64,000 nt of DNA, taken from Rossellomorea aquimaris. Lineage in GTDB: Bacteria > Bacillota > Bacilli > Bacillales > Bacillaceae_B. Positions 43,687 to 52,444 of this stretch are shown in pieces. Numbering within the stretch: the first letter of the stretch is position 1; every line of letters starts with the position of its first letter. The position numbers and the translations under genes were made by a program. The DNA is taken from contig NZ_JXZC01000002.1 in NCBI RefSeq assembly GCF_000935355.1, positions 372,001 through 436,000 of the forward strand, given 5' to 3'. A model generated the notes under the pieces. The model did no database searches and was not told the origin of the DNA. It saw nothing but the letters and a program-made list of their open reading frames with translations.

Positions 43687-45747
43687 TTAATACAAGACAT
43701 TCTTCATTTTTTCAATGATGCTGTCATCGACTTTTCCGCCTACTTTGATGACTTCTTTAACGCCACCAACAGGTTGATACTCAAGGATGAAGTCCTCAAG
43801 GTGACTATCTAAAGAGCCGCCTACCAATACGATCGGCGCCTTTGTTTTCACAGATAGGGCAGATGCGGTTAAAGCATCAGGGTAATTCGTTCCAGTGGAA
43901 ACGATGAACTTATCCGATCCCATCACTGATTTGAATTTTGTCAGTACTTTTGCAAGTGTTTTATAACGGTCTGCTCCGGAGAGTCTTTCCACATTGGTTG
44001 AATAGCGTTTGATCGATTGTTCAACCGTTGATGAAATGGCACTTCCCCCACCAAGGACCTTCACTTGCTTTCCTTTTATATACGATAAAGCGTTAGAATT
44101 GATGCTATCTTGACCAGTCAGCACGATCGCCCATTGATTGGCTGAGGCAATCGGTGCAGCACCAAGGGCATCCGCATAATTCTTGCCTGATGCGACGAAT
44201 ACACCTTTTACATTCGTCAGCTTTTTGTTGATTAGAAGATTCGTATCATAGCGGTCAGCTCCACCGACTCTTGTAACGGTAAGTCCAAGCTTCGCCAGTC
44301 GATCTTGAACCGCAGTTGAAACGGCTCCTTTACCACCAATTATGTGTACTTCTTTTGCATTCAGTCTCACAAGCTCTTTTTCTACTTCTGAAGGAAGCTG
44401 GTCCTTACTGGTTAATAGAATAGGAGCGTTATCCAATTGAGCTGCAAGAGGCCCTACTGAAAGTGCGTCTGCGAAGTCATATGCTGTTGCGAGTACGACG
44501 GCTTTTTTCGCTTTGGAACTTGAGAAACCGTTAGGATAAAGGTCTTTGGAAACCTTGATCGCCGTTTCCATCCGGTCGAGGCCGATCAGGTTTGTATCAT
44601 TAATGAAACGATTGATTTTAACTCCATCGATACTCGACCAAATGACGCCCTTGGAATCAATATCAACCACTTTTAATGGTGTTGCCTTCCATTTAGCGTA
44701 ATCGATTGCACTCTTGACATCGTAATACGACCATAAACTTTTTCCTGCTTCTGTTTGAACACTGTACTTTTTGGGTAAATAATTAGACCAAAGGATTTTT
44801 TCAGTGTGTTCATCCACTACTCTCGTATTTGTCAGAGTTCCTGCATATTGGATCGCGTCTTCTTTGATCGGGAAGGTTTTAAGCCTGTCATTCCCTTTTT
44901 GATAGACACTGTATTCATTCAAATTCTCATACACTTTTTTCTGCTGGTATTTATCGAATACATATGTATTGGATTGAGACTTGGAGTATTGAATGGCTTC
45001 CTCTTTCGTCTTATAGACTTTAAGTCTCTTATTCTCTGCGTTATATACTTCATACACTTTGAAGTAGGAAACGATTCCGTTCTTGATACCCTCTGCAGCA
45101 TTATTTTGAAACGTCCATGTTTTAATCAGGGCTTCCTCTGTCGGATTTGACATATACCCCATCTCCAATAAGAGTGACGGCATCTGCGTGTTACGGATCA
45201 CATAAAACGCCTGATCATTTCTCATTCCTTTGTCTGTCAGTCCGATGGCATTCACCGTACTCGGGTGAACCGTTTCTGCTAATCTCTTGGATTCACTTCC
45301 ATACGCTACCTGAATCGGATCGGGTGGATATTCCTCTTCCCAGGCATATTTATTATCATAGTGATACGATTCGAATCCACGTACATACGGGTTTGTAGGG
45401 GCCGCATTGTGATGAACCGAAACGAATACTGTCTGGTCATTCTTTCCCTTGGCAAATGCATTGGCAATGTCTGTACGTTCTTGAAGACTCAAATATGTAG
45501 TTAAATTATCGTGAGTCATATACACGTTGAACCCTATTGCTTTCAGCTTATCCCGTAATTTTTCAGAGATTGCCAGATTGGCATGCTTTTCATAAAAACC
45601 AGTTGAACTCCCAGAATATCCTGTTGTACCTGAATCCCATCCTCCGTGACCTGGGTCAATGACTACATTCTTCTCAGCCGATGCCAGAATCGGTATGACT
45701 AGAAACATAGCCATTGTCACAACAAGCATCGCAATCTTTTTCTTCAT
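43687..45747 (-). CDS. N-acetylmuramoyl-L-alanine amidase with linker repeats and three CWB2 modules
   Basis: 686 residues. Signal peptide to about 24. Amidase_3 domain (25-225): DPGHGG, the Glu in GFYEKHANL, SVHHNA and LLEMGYMSNP supply zinc and catalytic residues. Three about 45-residue repeats follow (230-375), each with YxVY..L..A(I)xYA...VVD..W. Three CWB2 modules end the protein (388-686). It cleaves the stem peptide from MurNAc, like LytC, but with catalytic and binding parts swapped. First gene of the operon; GGAGGAG precedes the ATG. Confidence 0.94.
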   Translation of the reverse strand: MKKKIAMLVVTMAMFLVIPILASAEKNVVIDPGHGGWDSGTTGYSGSSTGFYEKHANLAISEKLRDKLKAIGFNVYMTHDNLTTYLSLQERTDIANAFAKGKNDQTVFVSVHHNAAPTNPYVRGFESYHYDNKYAWEEEYPPDPIQVAYGSESKRLAETVHPSTVNAIGLTDKGMRNDQAFYVIRNTQMPSLLLEMGYMSNPTEEALIKTWTFQNNAAEGIKNGIVSYFKVYEVYNAENKRLKVYKTKEEAIQYSKSQSNTYVFDKYQQKKVYENLNEYSVYQKGNDRLKTFPIKEDAIQYAGTLTNTRVVDEHTEKILWSNYLPKKYSVQTEAGKSLWSYYDVKSAIDYAKWKATPLKVVDIDSKGVIWSSIDGVKINRFINDTNLIGLDRMETAIKVSKDLYPNGFSSSKAKKAVVLATAYDFADALSVGPLAAQLDNAPILLTSKDQLPSEVEKELVRLNAKEVHIIGGKGAVSTAVQDRLAKLGLTVTRVGGADRYDTNLLINKKLTNVKGVFVASGKNYADALGAAPIASANQWAIVLTGQDSINSNALSYIKGKQVKVLGGGSAISSTVEQSIKRYSTNVERLSGADRYKTLAKVLTKFKSVMGSDKFIVSTGTNYPDALTASALSVKTKAPIVLVGGSLDSHLEDFILEYQPVGGVKEVIKVGGKVDDSIIEKMKNVLY

Positions 45748-45854
45748 TTTTTTGCATTCTCCTCCATTTTATTAAAATTTTCCTTTATTCTACCATTAAT
45801 ATCGACAACAGTTGACATACTTTTGACATGTTTTCGTAAACTTTTACATAATTA

Positions 45855-45900
45855 TAAAAAAAGACACTCAATTCTCCATCATTAGGATGCTTGAGTGTCT
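45855..45900 (-). terminator. Terminator of GT4 gene
   Basis: AGACACTCAA/TTGAGTGTCT stem with T7 on the minus strand. Confidence 0.87.
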
Positions 45901-45949
45901 TTCATATTTGTAGGTTTGAAGAGAAGTGAGTGACCGTAAATCGAGTTGT

Positions 45950-47047
45950 TTAACTCTTCCCTTTTATTATTTCATTATAAAGATCTATCATTCTCTTAGA
46001 ATTCTCTTCCCAATCGTAATGATTGATGACATGCTCCCTGCCGTTTCTCCCTAACTTCACTCGTTCTGAAGAATCCTTATATAGATATAGTAGTTTGTCG
46101 GCCAGTGCTGCCGGATCCTTAGATGGGATCAGGTAGCCTGTTTCCCCGTCCAGCACGACTTCCGGCAGGCCGCCGACATTGGTTGCCACAACCGGTACAC
46201 CACAAGCCTGGGCCTCTACAGCCGAAACCCCGAAGCTTTCAATCAAGGAAGAAATGACAAATATATGAAGAGACGAGATGAAATCAGGAACATCCTCATG
46301 CGCGATTCTTCCTAAAAACTCTACATTCTCAGCTATGCCGAGGTCTTCTGTCAGTTTCATATATTTCGTCATATAAGGTCCGTCCCCTGCCAGCTGCAGA
46401 CGAACGTACTGGCGCTCGGATCCCAGTGTGTCCAGAAAGAGTTTAAAGCCCTTCAGGAGATATTCGATTCCGTACTTCGGCTCCATCCCTTTAGCGATCC
46501 CGATTCTGAATTGACCTTCGACCTTCTCCATCAGGTCCGGTTTGAATTGTGTCGTATCCACACCAAATGGGGTGATGGCCAATGGCTTGTTTGCATCTAT
46601 ATATTTTTTGGTTTCCTGTTCTAATGCGGGACTGGTGGAACAAATATAATCTGCCTTCTTCAATGCGTATTGAAGGATGATTCGATTCATCATATTCCGC
46701 TTTGGGAAATCATAGATGTCCGATCCCCATACCGATAGGATGTAAGGACTGAATCCTGTCAGCGCCCCTATCAGCCCGTAGCTCGAAGCATAATGGGAAT
46801 GGATCAGATCAGGCTCATACTTCCGAATGATTTTCTTAAGCCTCGAAACCGTAAATAAATAAGAAATCTTGTGATTCAATTTCAGATTTAAATAGACTCT
46901 GCTTACATTCTCCCAAGGGATGTGTTCAGTAGAGTCTTTGTGGTTCTCTAAGCTAATATTCATGACCTCGATACCTATCGAATTATAGTAATCAAGCCAT
47001 TTCTTCGTATGTACATTATTCGCTGGTGCTAATAATAAAACCTTCAT
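45950..47047 (-). CDS. Glycosyltransferase family 4
   Basis: 365 residues, GT-B fold. N-terminal VLLLAPANNVHTKKW, central DLIHSHYASSYG, and C-terminal FVISSLIESFGVSAVEAQACGVPVVATNVGGLPE with the E-x7-E motif. I keep to SSLIESFGVSAVEAQA as the key motif. It probably adds a sugar to a lipid-linked surface glycan. The ribosome site is weak. Divergent from the flippase gene. Confidence 0.9.
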   Translation of the reverse strand: MKVLLLAPANNVHTKKWLDYYNSIGIEVMNISLENHKDSTEHIPWENVSRVYLNLKLNHKISYLFTVSRLKKIIRKYEPDLIHSHYASSYGLIGALTGFSPYILSVWGSDIYDFPKRNMMNRIILQYALKKADYICSTSPALEQETKKYIDANKPLAITPFGVDTTQFKPDLMEKVEGQFRIGIAKGMEPKYGIEYLLKGFKLFLDTLGSERQYVRLQLAGDGPYMTKYMKLTEDLGIAENVEFLGRIAHEDVPDFISSLHIFVISSLIESFGVSAVEAQACGVPVVATNVGGLPEVVLDGETGYLIPSKDPAALADKLLYLYKDSSERVKLGRNGREHVINHYDWEENSKRMIDLYNEIIKGKS

Positions 47048-47267
47048 AACTCGGGTACCACACTCTCTTTTTTACTACTGACTTGCTGCAACGGCGGTAA
47101 ACCTACCTGCCCGACAAAAGAAATATATTCAACAATATCGTTTGTGATATAATATACTAATTGATTTGATACTTCTTATCATAATATAAAAAGCGATTAA
47201 ATTGAATTTATTTGTAAAAACTATATAAATTTTGTTAATAAATTGGATCAACAGAGAGGTATTTTTC

Positions 47268-48701
47268 ATGTTCAAACATACGTTCATTTATTTTCTTTCC
47301 AAAGGTGTCCCTGGGATCATCAATTTCGTTGCGATTGCTTTATATACACGTCTGTTATCGCCAAGTGAATACGGTGAATACGCCCTGGTCATTGCGGCGG
47401 TCACGTTTGTGAACACCACCCTATTCCACTGGCTCCGATTGGGTCTGCTTCGCTATAATCCAAAATACGAAGGCAACCAGAAAGCCATGTTCATCAGCTC
47501 CATTACGGCTACTTTCATATCCATGACGGTCTTAACTGTTTTCCTGGGTACAGGGGCTTTCATTGTCTATACCCCTTTCCATTCGATGGCTCTCTTATGG
47601 TTCCTGGGTATTGGATTGCTCACCATGCAAAGTATGTTTGACCTGTTTACTGAATACTTGCGTTCTGAGCTATCGTCCAAACTATTTGGAGTAGTGACCG
47701 CATTAAAGGTGGTACTATCCCTTATTGTAGCTGTTGTTCTGATTAAATTCTTTGGCTTCGGGGCAGAAGGAATCATCCTTGGTTTGATTATCGGAATCTT
47801 CTTATCCATCGTCTTCTTTATTCCAAAGTACCTGCACTTGATTGACATTAAGTTGATCGATCGCGACATGATCAAGGAAGTCGTGAAGTATTCGATTCCA
47901 TTCATTGCAGCCCTTTCAATGGAAGCCATCATCCTGAATACGGACCGTTACTTGATCGGATGGTTAATGGACAAGGCATCTGTCGGAATCTATGCCGTTT
48001 CCTACGACCTGGCCAAACAAATCCTGTTCCTGCTGATGATGATCATCAATCTGGCTGCTTATCCGCTTGTAGTCAAAGCACTTGAAACAGGCGGGATCAA
48101 AGAATGTCAGAAACAATTAAATGAAAACACGTCCCTGCTGTTACTTGTATCGGTCCCTGCGACAACGGGAATGATCCTGCTGAGCGATTCCTTTACGGGA
48201 ATCTTCCTGGGGGAATCCTATCAAGGGAAAGCAGCGACGATCTTTTCACTGATTGCCCTTGCGATCTTTATCCAAGGCTTTAAAATGTACTATTTCGACC
48301 TGGCCTTCCAGCTCGGGAAAAATACGAAGCTTCAGATCTGGCCGGTGTTGGCCGCCGCTGTACTGAATGTGGTTTTGAACTTACTCTTAATACCGGAGTA
48401 CGGAATATTCGGCTCCGCTTACGCGACCATCATATCCTACGTCGTATCGGTTCTGTTGAGTGCTTTAATCGGGAAGAAGATTTTCCCGCTCACCTTCCCG
48501 TTTAAAGAAGTCGGAAAGATCTTTATCGCGACCGGTGTCATGGCGCTTCTTGTCTGGCCGGCACTTGCCATTGATGGCATCTTCGGATTTATCGTGCAGA
48601 TTGCAGTCGGGATTGCGGCCTATGCGGCTGTAGTATTGGCTCTGAATATTAATGGCATACGTCAGCTTGTGATGCGTCGATTGAAGAAATCTCCTCAGTG
48701 A
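47268..48701 (+). CDS. Polysaccharide flippase, Wzx/MATE-like
   Basis: 477 residues with about 14 helices. FKHTFIYFLSKGVPGIINF, RLLSPSEYGEYALV and a C-terminal IPEYGIFGSAYATIISY are typical of oligosaccharide flippases (Polysacc_synt family). It would turn lipid-linked repeat units outward for the Wzy-like polymerase at 38368. Start ATG 47268 follows GAGAGGT; the earlier TTG frame is not used. The last codons lie in the terminator stem. Confidence 0.9.
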   Translation: MFKHTFIYFLSKGVPGIINFVAIALYTRLLSPSEYGEYALVIAAVTFVNTTLFHWLRLGLLRYNPKYEGNQKAMFISSITATFISMTVLTVFLGTGAFIVYTPFHSMALLWFLGIGLLTMQSMFDLFTEYLRSELSSKLFGVVTALKVVLSLIVAVVLIKFFGFGAEGIILGLIIGIFLSIVFFIPKYLHLIDIKLIDRDMIKEVVKYSIPFIAALSMEAIILNTDRYLIGWLMDKASVGIYAVSYDLAKQILFLLMMIINLAAYPLVVKALETGGIKECQKQLNENTSLLLLVSVPATTGMILLSDSFTGIFLGESYQGKAATIFSLIALAIFIQGFKMYYFDLAFQLGKNTKLQIWPVLAAAVLNVVLNLLLIPEYGIFGSAYATIISYVVSVLLSALIGKKIFPLTFPFKEVGKIFIATGVMALLVWPALAIDGIFGFIVQIAVGIAAYAAVVLALNINGIRQLVMRRLKKSPQ

Positions 48702-48717
48702 TTGGGGGGATTTTTTT
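48687..48717 (+). terminator. Flippase terminator overlapping the stop
   Basis: AAATCTCC pairs with GGGGATTT, followed by more T. The left arm is coding sequence. Confidence 0.78.
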
Positions 48718-48756
48718 GTGGGTTTGATGTTGGGGTGGTGGATTGGATGGTTTGTT

Positions 48757-48819
48757 TGTACCTGGTACAATTGGTGGCTTCTGTACCTGGTACATTTTGT
48801 GGTTGTTGTACCTGGTACA
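48757..48819. repeat. Three TGTACCTGGTACA palindromes at 25-bp period
   Basis: Identical 13-bp units start at 48757, 48782 and 48807. The 12-bp spacers are similar but not identical. It is not a CRISPR. The exact spacing suggests an array of protein sites or recent duplication. Confidence 0.85.
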
Positions 48820-48904
48820 CGAAGCCATTCGAAGCTAGAAACCAAGCCAACGGGCAAATCATCTATAGAATAGTTACCGTTTTGCCAGTTTTCTTTCAAT
48901 CCTG

Positions 48905-49137
48905 GATTGATTTTAGCTTAAGATTGTCTTTTTCAGCTGGGAATATGCCATTTGATTGGATTGCTCGCCGATCCAGGGGTTGAATACGGGATAAGGAGAG
49001 GTTGTCGCGGAGGAATCGATCCTGATCGGAAGGTGATTAATCCCAATTCATGATAATTGATCCTGCTTCAGCTTTTTCAATCCTCGATAAAATTAATCGA
49101 TCCCTATTTCAATTAATTGATCCTCCCTGTCGAATTT
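48905..49137. repeat. Dispersed repeat region, copy 3 (with 27-bp core)
   Basis: Related to 29491-29698. The end 49111-49137 is identical to 11618-11644. It contains several ATCGATCC/TTGATCCT motifs. No gene visible between the flippase and LCP genes. Confidence 0.68.
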
Positions 49138-49182
49138 TCTTTACCGTTGCCCGCACCAGGCTCCAAAACATTTCATAACAAC

Positions 49183-49215
49183 AAAAAAACCACGGAGCAT
49201 CACTTCACTCCATGG
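49183..49215 (-). terminator. LCP gene terminator
   Basis: CCATGGAG/CTCCGTGG stem with T7 on the minus strand. Confidence 0.85.
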
Positions 49216-49230
49216 GTTGAATCTATCATT

Positions 49231-50340
49231 TTATTCCTCATAACCACTTGTATCCTCGATTTCAGTCGATTCCTCATAGACACCGGAGTCCTCGGTTTCA
49301 TCATAACTACCAGTATCCTCAACACCAGTTGAATCCTCGACCACGGCATCGTCACTCACCGCTTCTTCCTCGACATATTCTTCATACGACTTAGGTTCTT
49401 CACCATTCAAGAAGTCTTTTAATGCTTCGGTATTCGCCTCCATGTCTACGTCCAGCACGGCACCGACGCCTTCATATCGAGCATTTTCAAACGAATTGTC
49501 GATTGGCAATCTCATTGTATCGATCTTATCAACCGGGTTCAGGACGAATTCTTTTGCAAGACTGATGCGGTCCATGGATCCGATATTCGTTTCGATGTAG
49601 GGTGAGACTGTCCCCATCAGTTTAGGGATTTTGGATACGCCGTTTAATGACAACATTTCATCTTTCAGGGCATTGATGACTTCCTGCTGGCGCTTGACGC
49701 GGCCGAAGTCTCCCTCTGCGTCATGGCGGAAACGGGCATAGCCCAGTAGTTCTTTACCGTTCAACTTTTGCAAGCCGGGTTCCAGTGTCACATTGATGTT
49801 GGTGGACATTTCTTTTTCTACATTCATTTCGATTCCATCCGGCGCGAGTGCATCCACGACTTTCTGGAATCCTTTAAAGTCCATTAACGCATAATATTGT
49901 ACATCTATATCGAAGTTCTCTTTCAGCGTTTGACGAAGAAGTTCAGGTCCCCCAAGGAAATAGGAAGTATTCAATTTATACTTGCCGTATTCCGGAACGT
50001 CTACATACATATCCCTCATTAATGAAACCAATCTGGCCTCACCTTTTTCGGGATCGTATTGGGCAATCATGATCGTATCCGTACGGGATTTTTCTTCGCC
50101 CCTTGTATCTGATCCGAGAAGTAGTATATTCACTTTTCCGTGTTCATCTTTTTTGCCATTGAATTCAGGGATTTCTTCAGATGCCGCCTGTGTTTTACCG
50201 GCATTCATTTTTCCAGTTTGATATTGATAGAGAAAGTACGCAGTGCCGATACTTAATCCCAGGAAAGAAAGTGCAAGAAAAATCCGGAAGAATCTCTTCC
50301 TTCTTCTCATCCGCTGTCTATAGTCATTACGAGTCTTCAT
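49231..50340 (-). CDS. LytR-CpsA-Psr (LCP) family wall-polymer ligase
   Basis: 369 residues. A basic N-terminus (RQRMRRRKRFFR), one helix (about 20-40), then the LCP domain (60-290): LLLGSDTRGEEKSRTDTIM, YVDVPEYGKYKLN and ELLGYARFRHDAEGDFGRVKRQQ carry the conserved Arg and Asp residues. LCP enzymes attach teichoic or capsular polymers to peptidoglycan. The C-terminal tail is acidic and repetitive (SGVYEES, TSGYEE). Start ATG 50340; the GTG at 50352 lies in the AAAGGTG site. Well placed to ligate the polymer made here. Confidence 0.93.
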   Translation of the reverse strand: MKTRNDYRQRMRRRKRFFRIFLALSFLGLSIGTAYFLYQYQTGKMNAGKTQAASEEIPEFNGKKDEHGKVNILLLGSDTRGEEKSRTDTIMIAQYDPEKGEARLVSLMRDMYVDVPEYGKYKLNTSYFLGGPELLRQTLKENFDIDVQYYALMDFKGFQKVVDALAPDGIEMNVEKEMSTNINVTLEPGLQKLNGKELLGYARFRHDAEGDFGRVKRQQEVINALKDEMLSLNGVSKIPKLMGTVSPYIETNIGSMDRISLAKEFVLNPVDKIDTMRLPIDNSFENARYEGVGAVLDVDMEANTEALKDFLNGEEPKSYEEYVEEEAVSDDAVVEDSTGVEDTGSYDETEDSGVYEESTEIEDTSGYEE

Positions 50341-50451
50341 GTATGTTTTCACCTTTCAAATCGAAGATCAATACGAAGAATAATTTTATCATGAAATAGA
50401 TTAAAAAAATAGAATCTTACATAAATGTAATCTCTGTTTAATAATCCTACC

Positions 50452-50483
50452 AAAAAAGACTCTACCGATGATCGATAGAGTCT
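50452..50483 (-). terminator. Terminator of transglycosylase gene
   Basis: AGACTCTA/TAGAGTCT stem, T6 on the minus strand. Confidence 0.88.
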
Positions 50484-50495
50484 TAGAATTCTATA

Positions 50496-52337
50496 TTAAT
50501 AATACAACTTTTTATAAAGTTCTCCAAGCTCGTCTTCCACATTCATGGCACTTGGTCCTCCTAGGAGGACGAACTCTTTATACTGTTTAGCTGCCATAAA
50601 GTTGTTCACGCTTGTCGGCAGCTGTTCCGGGTTGGATAAAAGAAGTGGTGCCTTTTTCTTTGCTGCGAGTACTGATCCTGATAAGGCATCTGGATAGTTC
50701 TTCCCGCTCGCAAGAAGTGCCTTCTCGTCCGGGTTGGCAAGTGGCAGCTTCTTCGCGATTTCAAGGGAGGTTTCATAACGATCCACTCCGCTTACTCTCT
50801 GCTCGCCTTTTACCTTTTTCATGACTGCGTCGCTGATGACGCCCGCTCCACCGACAACGATCGTGCTGTCCACTCCGGTAAGGGCTTCACTCGTATAGGT
50901 TGAAACAGCGTCCTTCGCTGTTAGAAGGATTGGATATCCTTTAACAGATGCATATGGGGCCACGGAAAGAGCATCTGGGAAGTTTTTGCCTGACGCGATG
51001 ATGGCTTTATCAGGATTCGGATTCACTTGCTCTGAAATGCGCTGGGCTGTTTCGTAGCGATCGATTCCACCGATCCGTTTGGCATCCAATCCCATTCCTT
51101 CAAGAGCATCCTGGACTCCTTTGCTGACTGCTCCTTCTCCACCTAAAATGATGACCTTGGAAGCTTTCAATCGCTTGATTTCAGCTTTCGTTGCATCAGT
51201 CAGTTTGTTTTTTTCCGTTAATAGAAGCGGGGCATCGTTTTTATAAGCAAGAGGGCCACCCGTCAGCGCATCCGGGAAGTTATACCCTTGGGCCAAAACG
51301 ACCGTATCAGCCTGATTCCAACCCTCCTTGGAAATGTCGACGGCCGTCTTGATCCGATCGGTTCCTGATAGCCGCTCACCGATCTTGTTCAGTTCGCTTG
51401 AAGCCACGTATGCCGCTTGTTTATTGTCTTCACGTTCGGCGTTGTACCAGACGAAGTGATTCGGATTCGTGGATTCATCATATTCAAACCCTTTAAGGAT
51501 CTCAAGGACTTCCGTTTCACCGCTTGGAAGTTTCGCTGACACTTCCTTGGACTCAGAAGTCGGTCGTTCCCTGAAACGTGATCCATCCGCAGAAATCACT
51601 AAATCCCCTGGTTGATACGAATGTTTGGTCGTATGGGCAAGACCCTCTACTTTATACTTTTTTTTATTGAATAATAAATAATGGTTTGGCTCTCCTGTAT
51701 AGGTGAAATCCTCTTTAGCAAAAGAAAGTTCTACTCTATCATTCTTGAAGATGCCTGGGTTTCCACTTGAAAGCTCTGCATATACCCGTTCCTGGTAGCT
51801 TCTGAAGTTCCTTTCACCAGACTCGGACTCCATATAAATTGGACTATTTACTTCTACCTGGCCGTTATATGCTAAAAGGGCAAAATACCAGTTCTCGATG
51901 ATGTCACGCTCATTGTCCCCGACCGTTGGGATGCTGGTGGAACGATCCCAGTTGGATAGACCCTTCTCTCCAAGCTTCCACTTTTCATTCAGGATTTTGA
52001 TACCTGCTTCAATATTGAAGGCGATGTCACTTTTCAAGCGTTCCTCATCATAGCCGGCTGTATCGGTCACCTGCATGATCCCGATGCCGCCATCATCCGA
52101 AATATTCGGTTCTCCATCTGCCGTGAACTGCTTCCAGCCGCTCTCTTCAGCTGCCACTGCCTTCACGATTTCAGCGGGAACATCATACTTCATCGCTGCT
52201 TCCGTCAGCAGTTTATTGATTTCATATTTAGACGGGTTTTCATACCCCGCTGCCTTTGAAGTGATTGGACACGCCAGTGTTGCGCTAAGTGCCACAGCCG
52301 CTATTCCTGATACAACTTTCTTCATTTTAGAATTCAT
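50496..52337 (-). CDS. Lytic transglycosylase (SLT-like) with three CWB2 modules
   Basis: 613 residues. Signal peptide to about 30. The SLT/lysozyme-like domain (35-185) has AEIVKAVAAEESGWKQF with the catalytic Glu, GGIGIMQVTD and YFALLAYNG. A small SH3-like linker region (about 200-310) precedes three CWB2 modules (320-613). It should cut the glycan strand while held on the wall polymer. AAAGGGG precedes the ATG. Own terminator on both sides, so monocistronic. Confidence 0.93.
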   Translation of the reverse strand: MNSKMKKVVSGIAAVALSATLACPITSKAAGYENPSKYEINKLLTEAAMKYDVPAEIVKAVAAEESGWKQFTADGEPNISDDGGIGIMQVTDTAGYDEERLKSDIAFNIEAGIKILNEKWKLGEKGLSNWDRSTSIPTVGDNERDIIENWYFALLAYNGQVEVNSPIYMESESGERNFRSYQERVYAELSSGNPGIFKNDRVELSFAKEDFTYTGEPNHYLLFNKKKYKVEGLAHTTKHSYQPGDLVISADGSRFRERPTSESKEVSAKLPSGETEVLEILKGFEYDESTNPNHFVWYNAEREDNKQAAYVASSELNKIGERLSGTDRIKTAVDISKEGWNQADTVVLAQGYNFPDALTGGPLAYKNDAPLLLTEKNKLTDATKAEIKRLKASKVIILGGEGAVSKGVQDALEGMGLDAKRIGGIDRYETAQRISEQVNPNPDKAIIASGKNFPDALSVAPYASVKGYPILLTAKDAVSTYTSEALTGVDSTIVVGGAGVISDAVMKKVKGEQRVSGVDRYETSLEIAKKLPLANPDEKALLASGKNYPDALSGSVLAAKKKAPLLLSNPEQLPTSVNNFMAAKQYKEFVLLGGPSAMNVEDELGELYKKLYY

Positions 52338-52409
52338 TGCGTTCCCCTTTTAAATGTTATTTTATTCCACCTTAACATAGTATCTAGTAAACTATAACCC
52401 TTCATTTAC

Positions 52410-52441
52410 AAAAAAAAGATAGAGAGGCAATCTCCCTATCT
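52410..52441 (-). terminator. Terminator of S8 protease 1
   Basis: AGATAGGGAG/CTCTCTATCT-type stem with T9 on the minus strand. Confidence 0.86.
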
Positions 52442-52444
52442 TCC

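Noticed and set aside
48757-48819. Possible CRISPR array
   Set aside because: Units are only 13 bp with 12-bp related spacers, three copies, and no cas genes.
48702-48983. 93-codon open frame after the flippase gene
   Set aside because: It starts inside the terminator, is read through the TGTACCTGGTACA array, and has no ribosome site.
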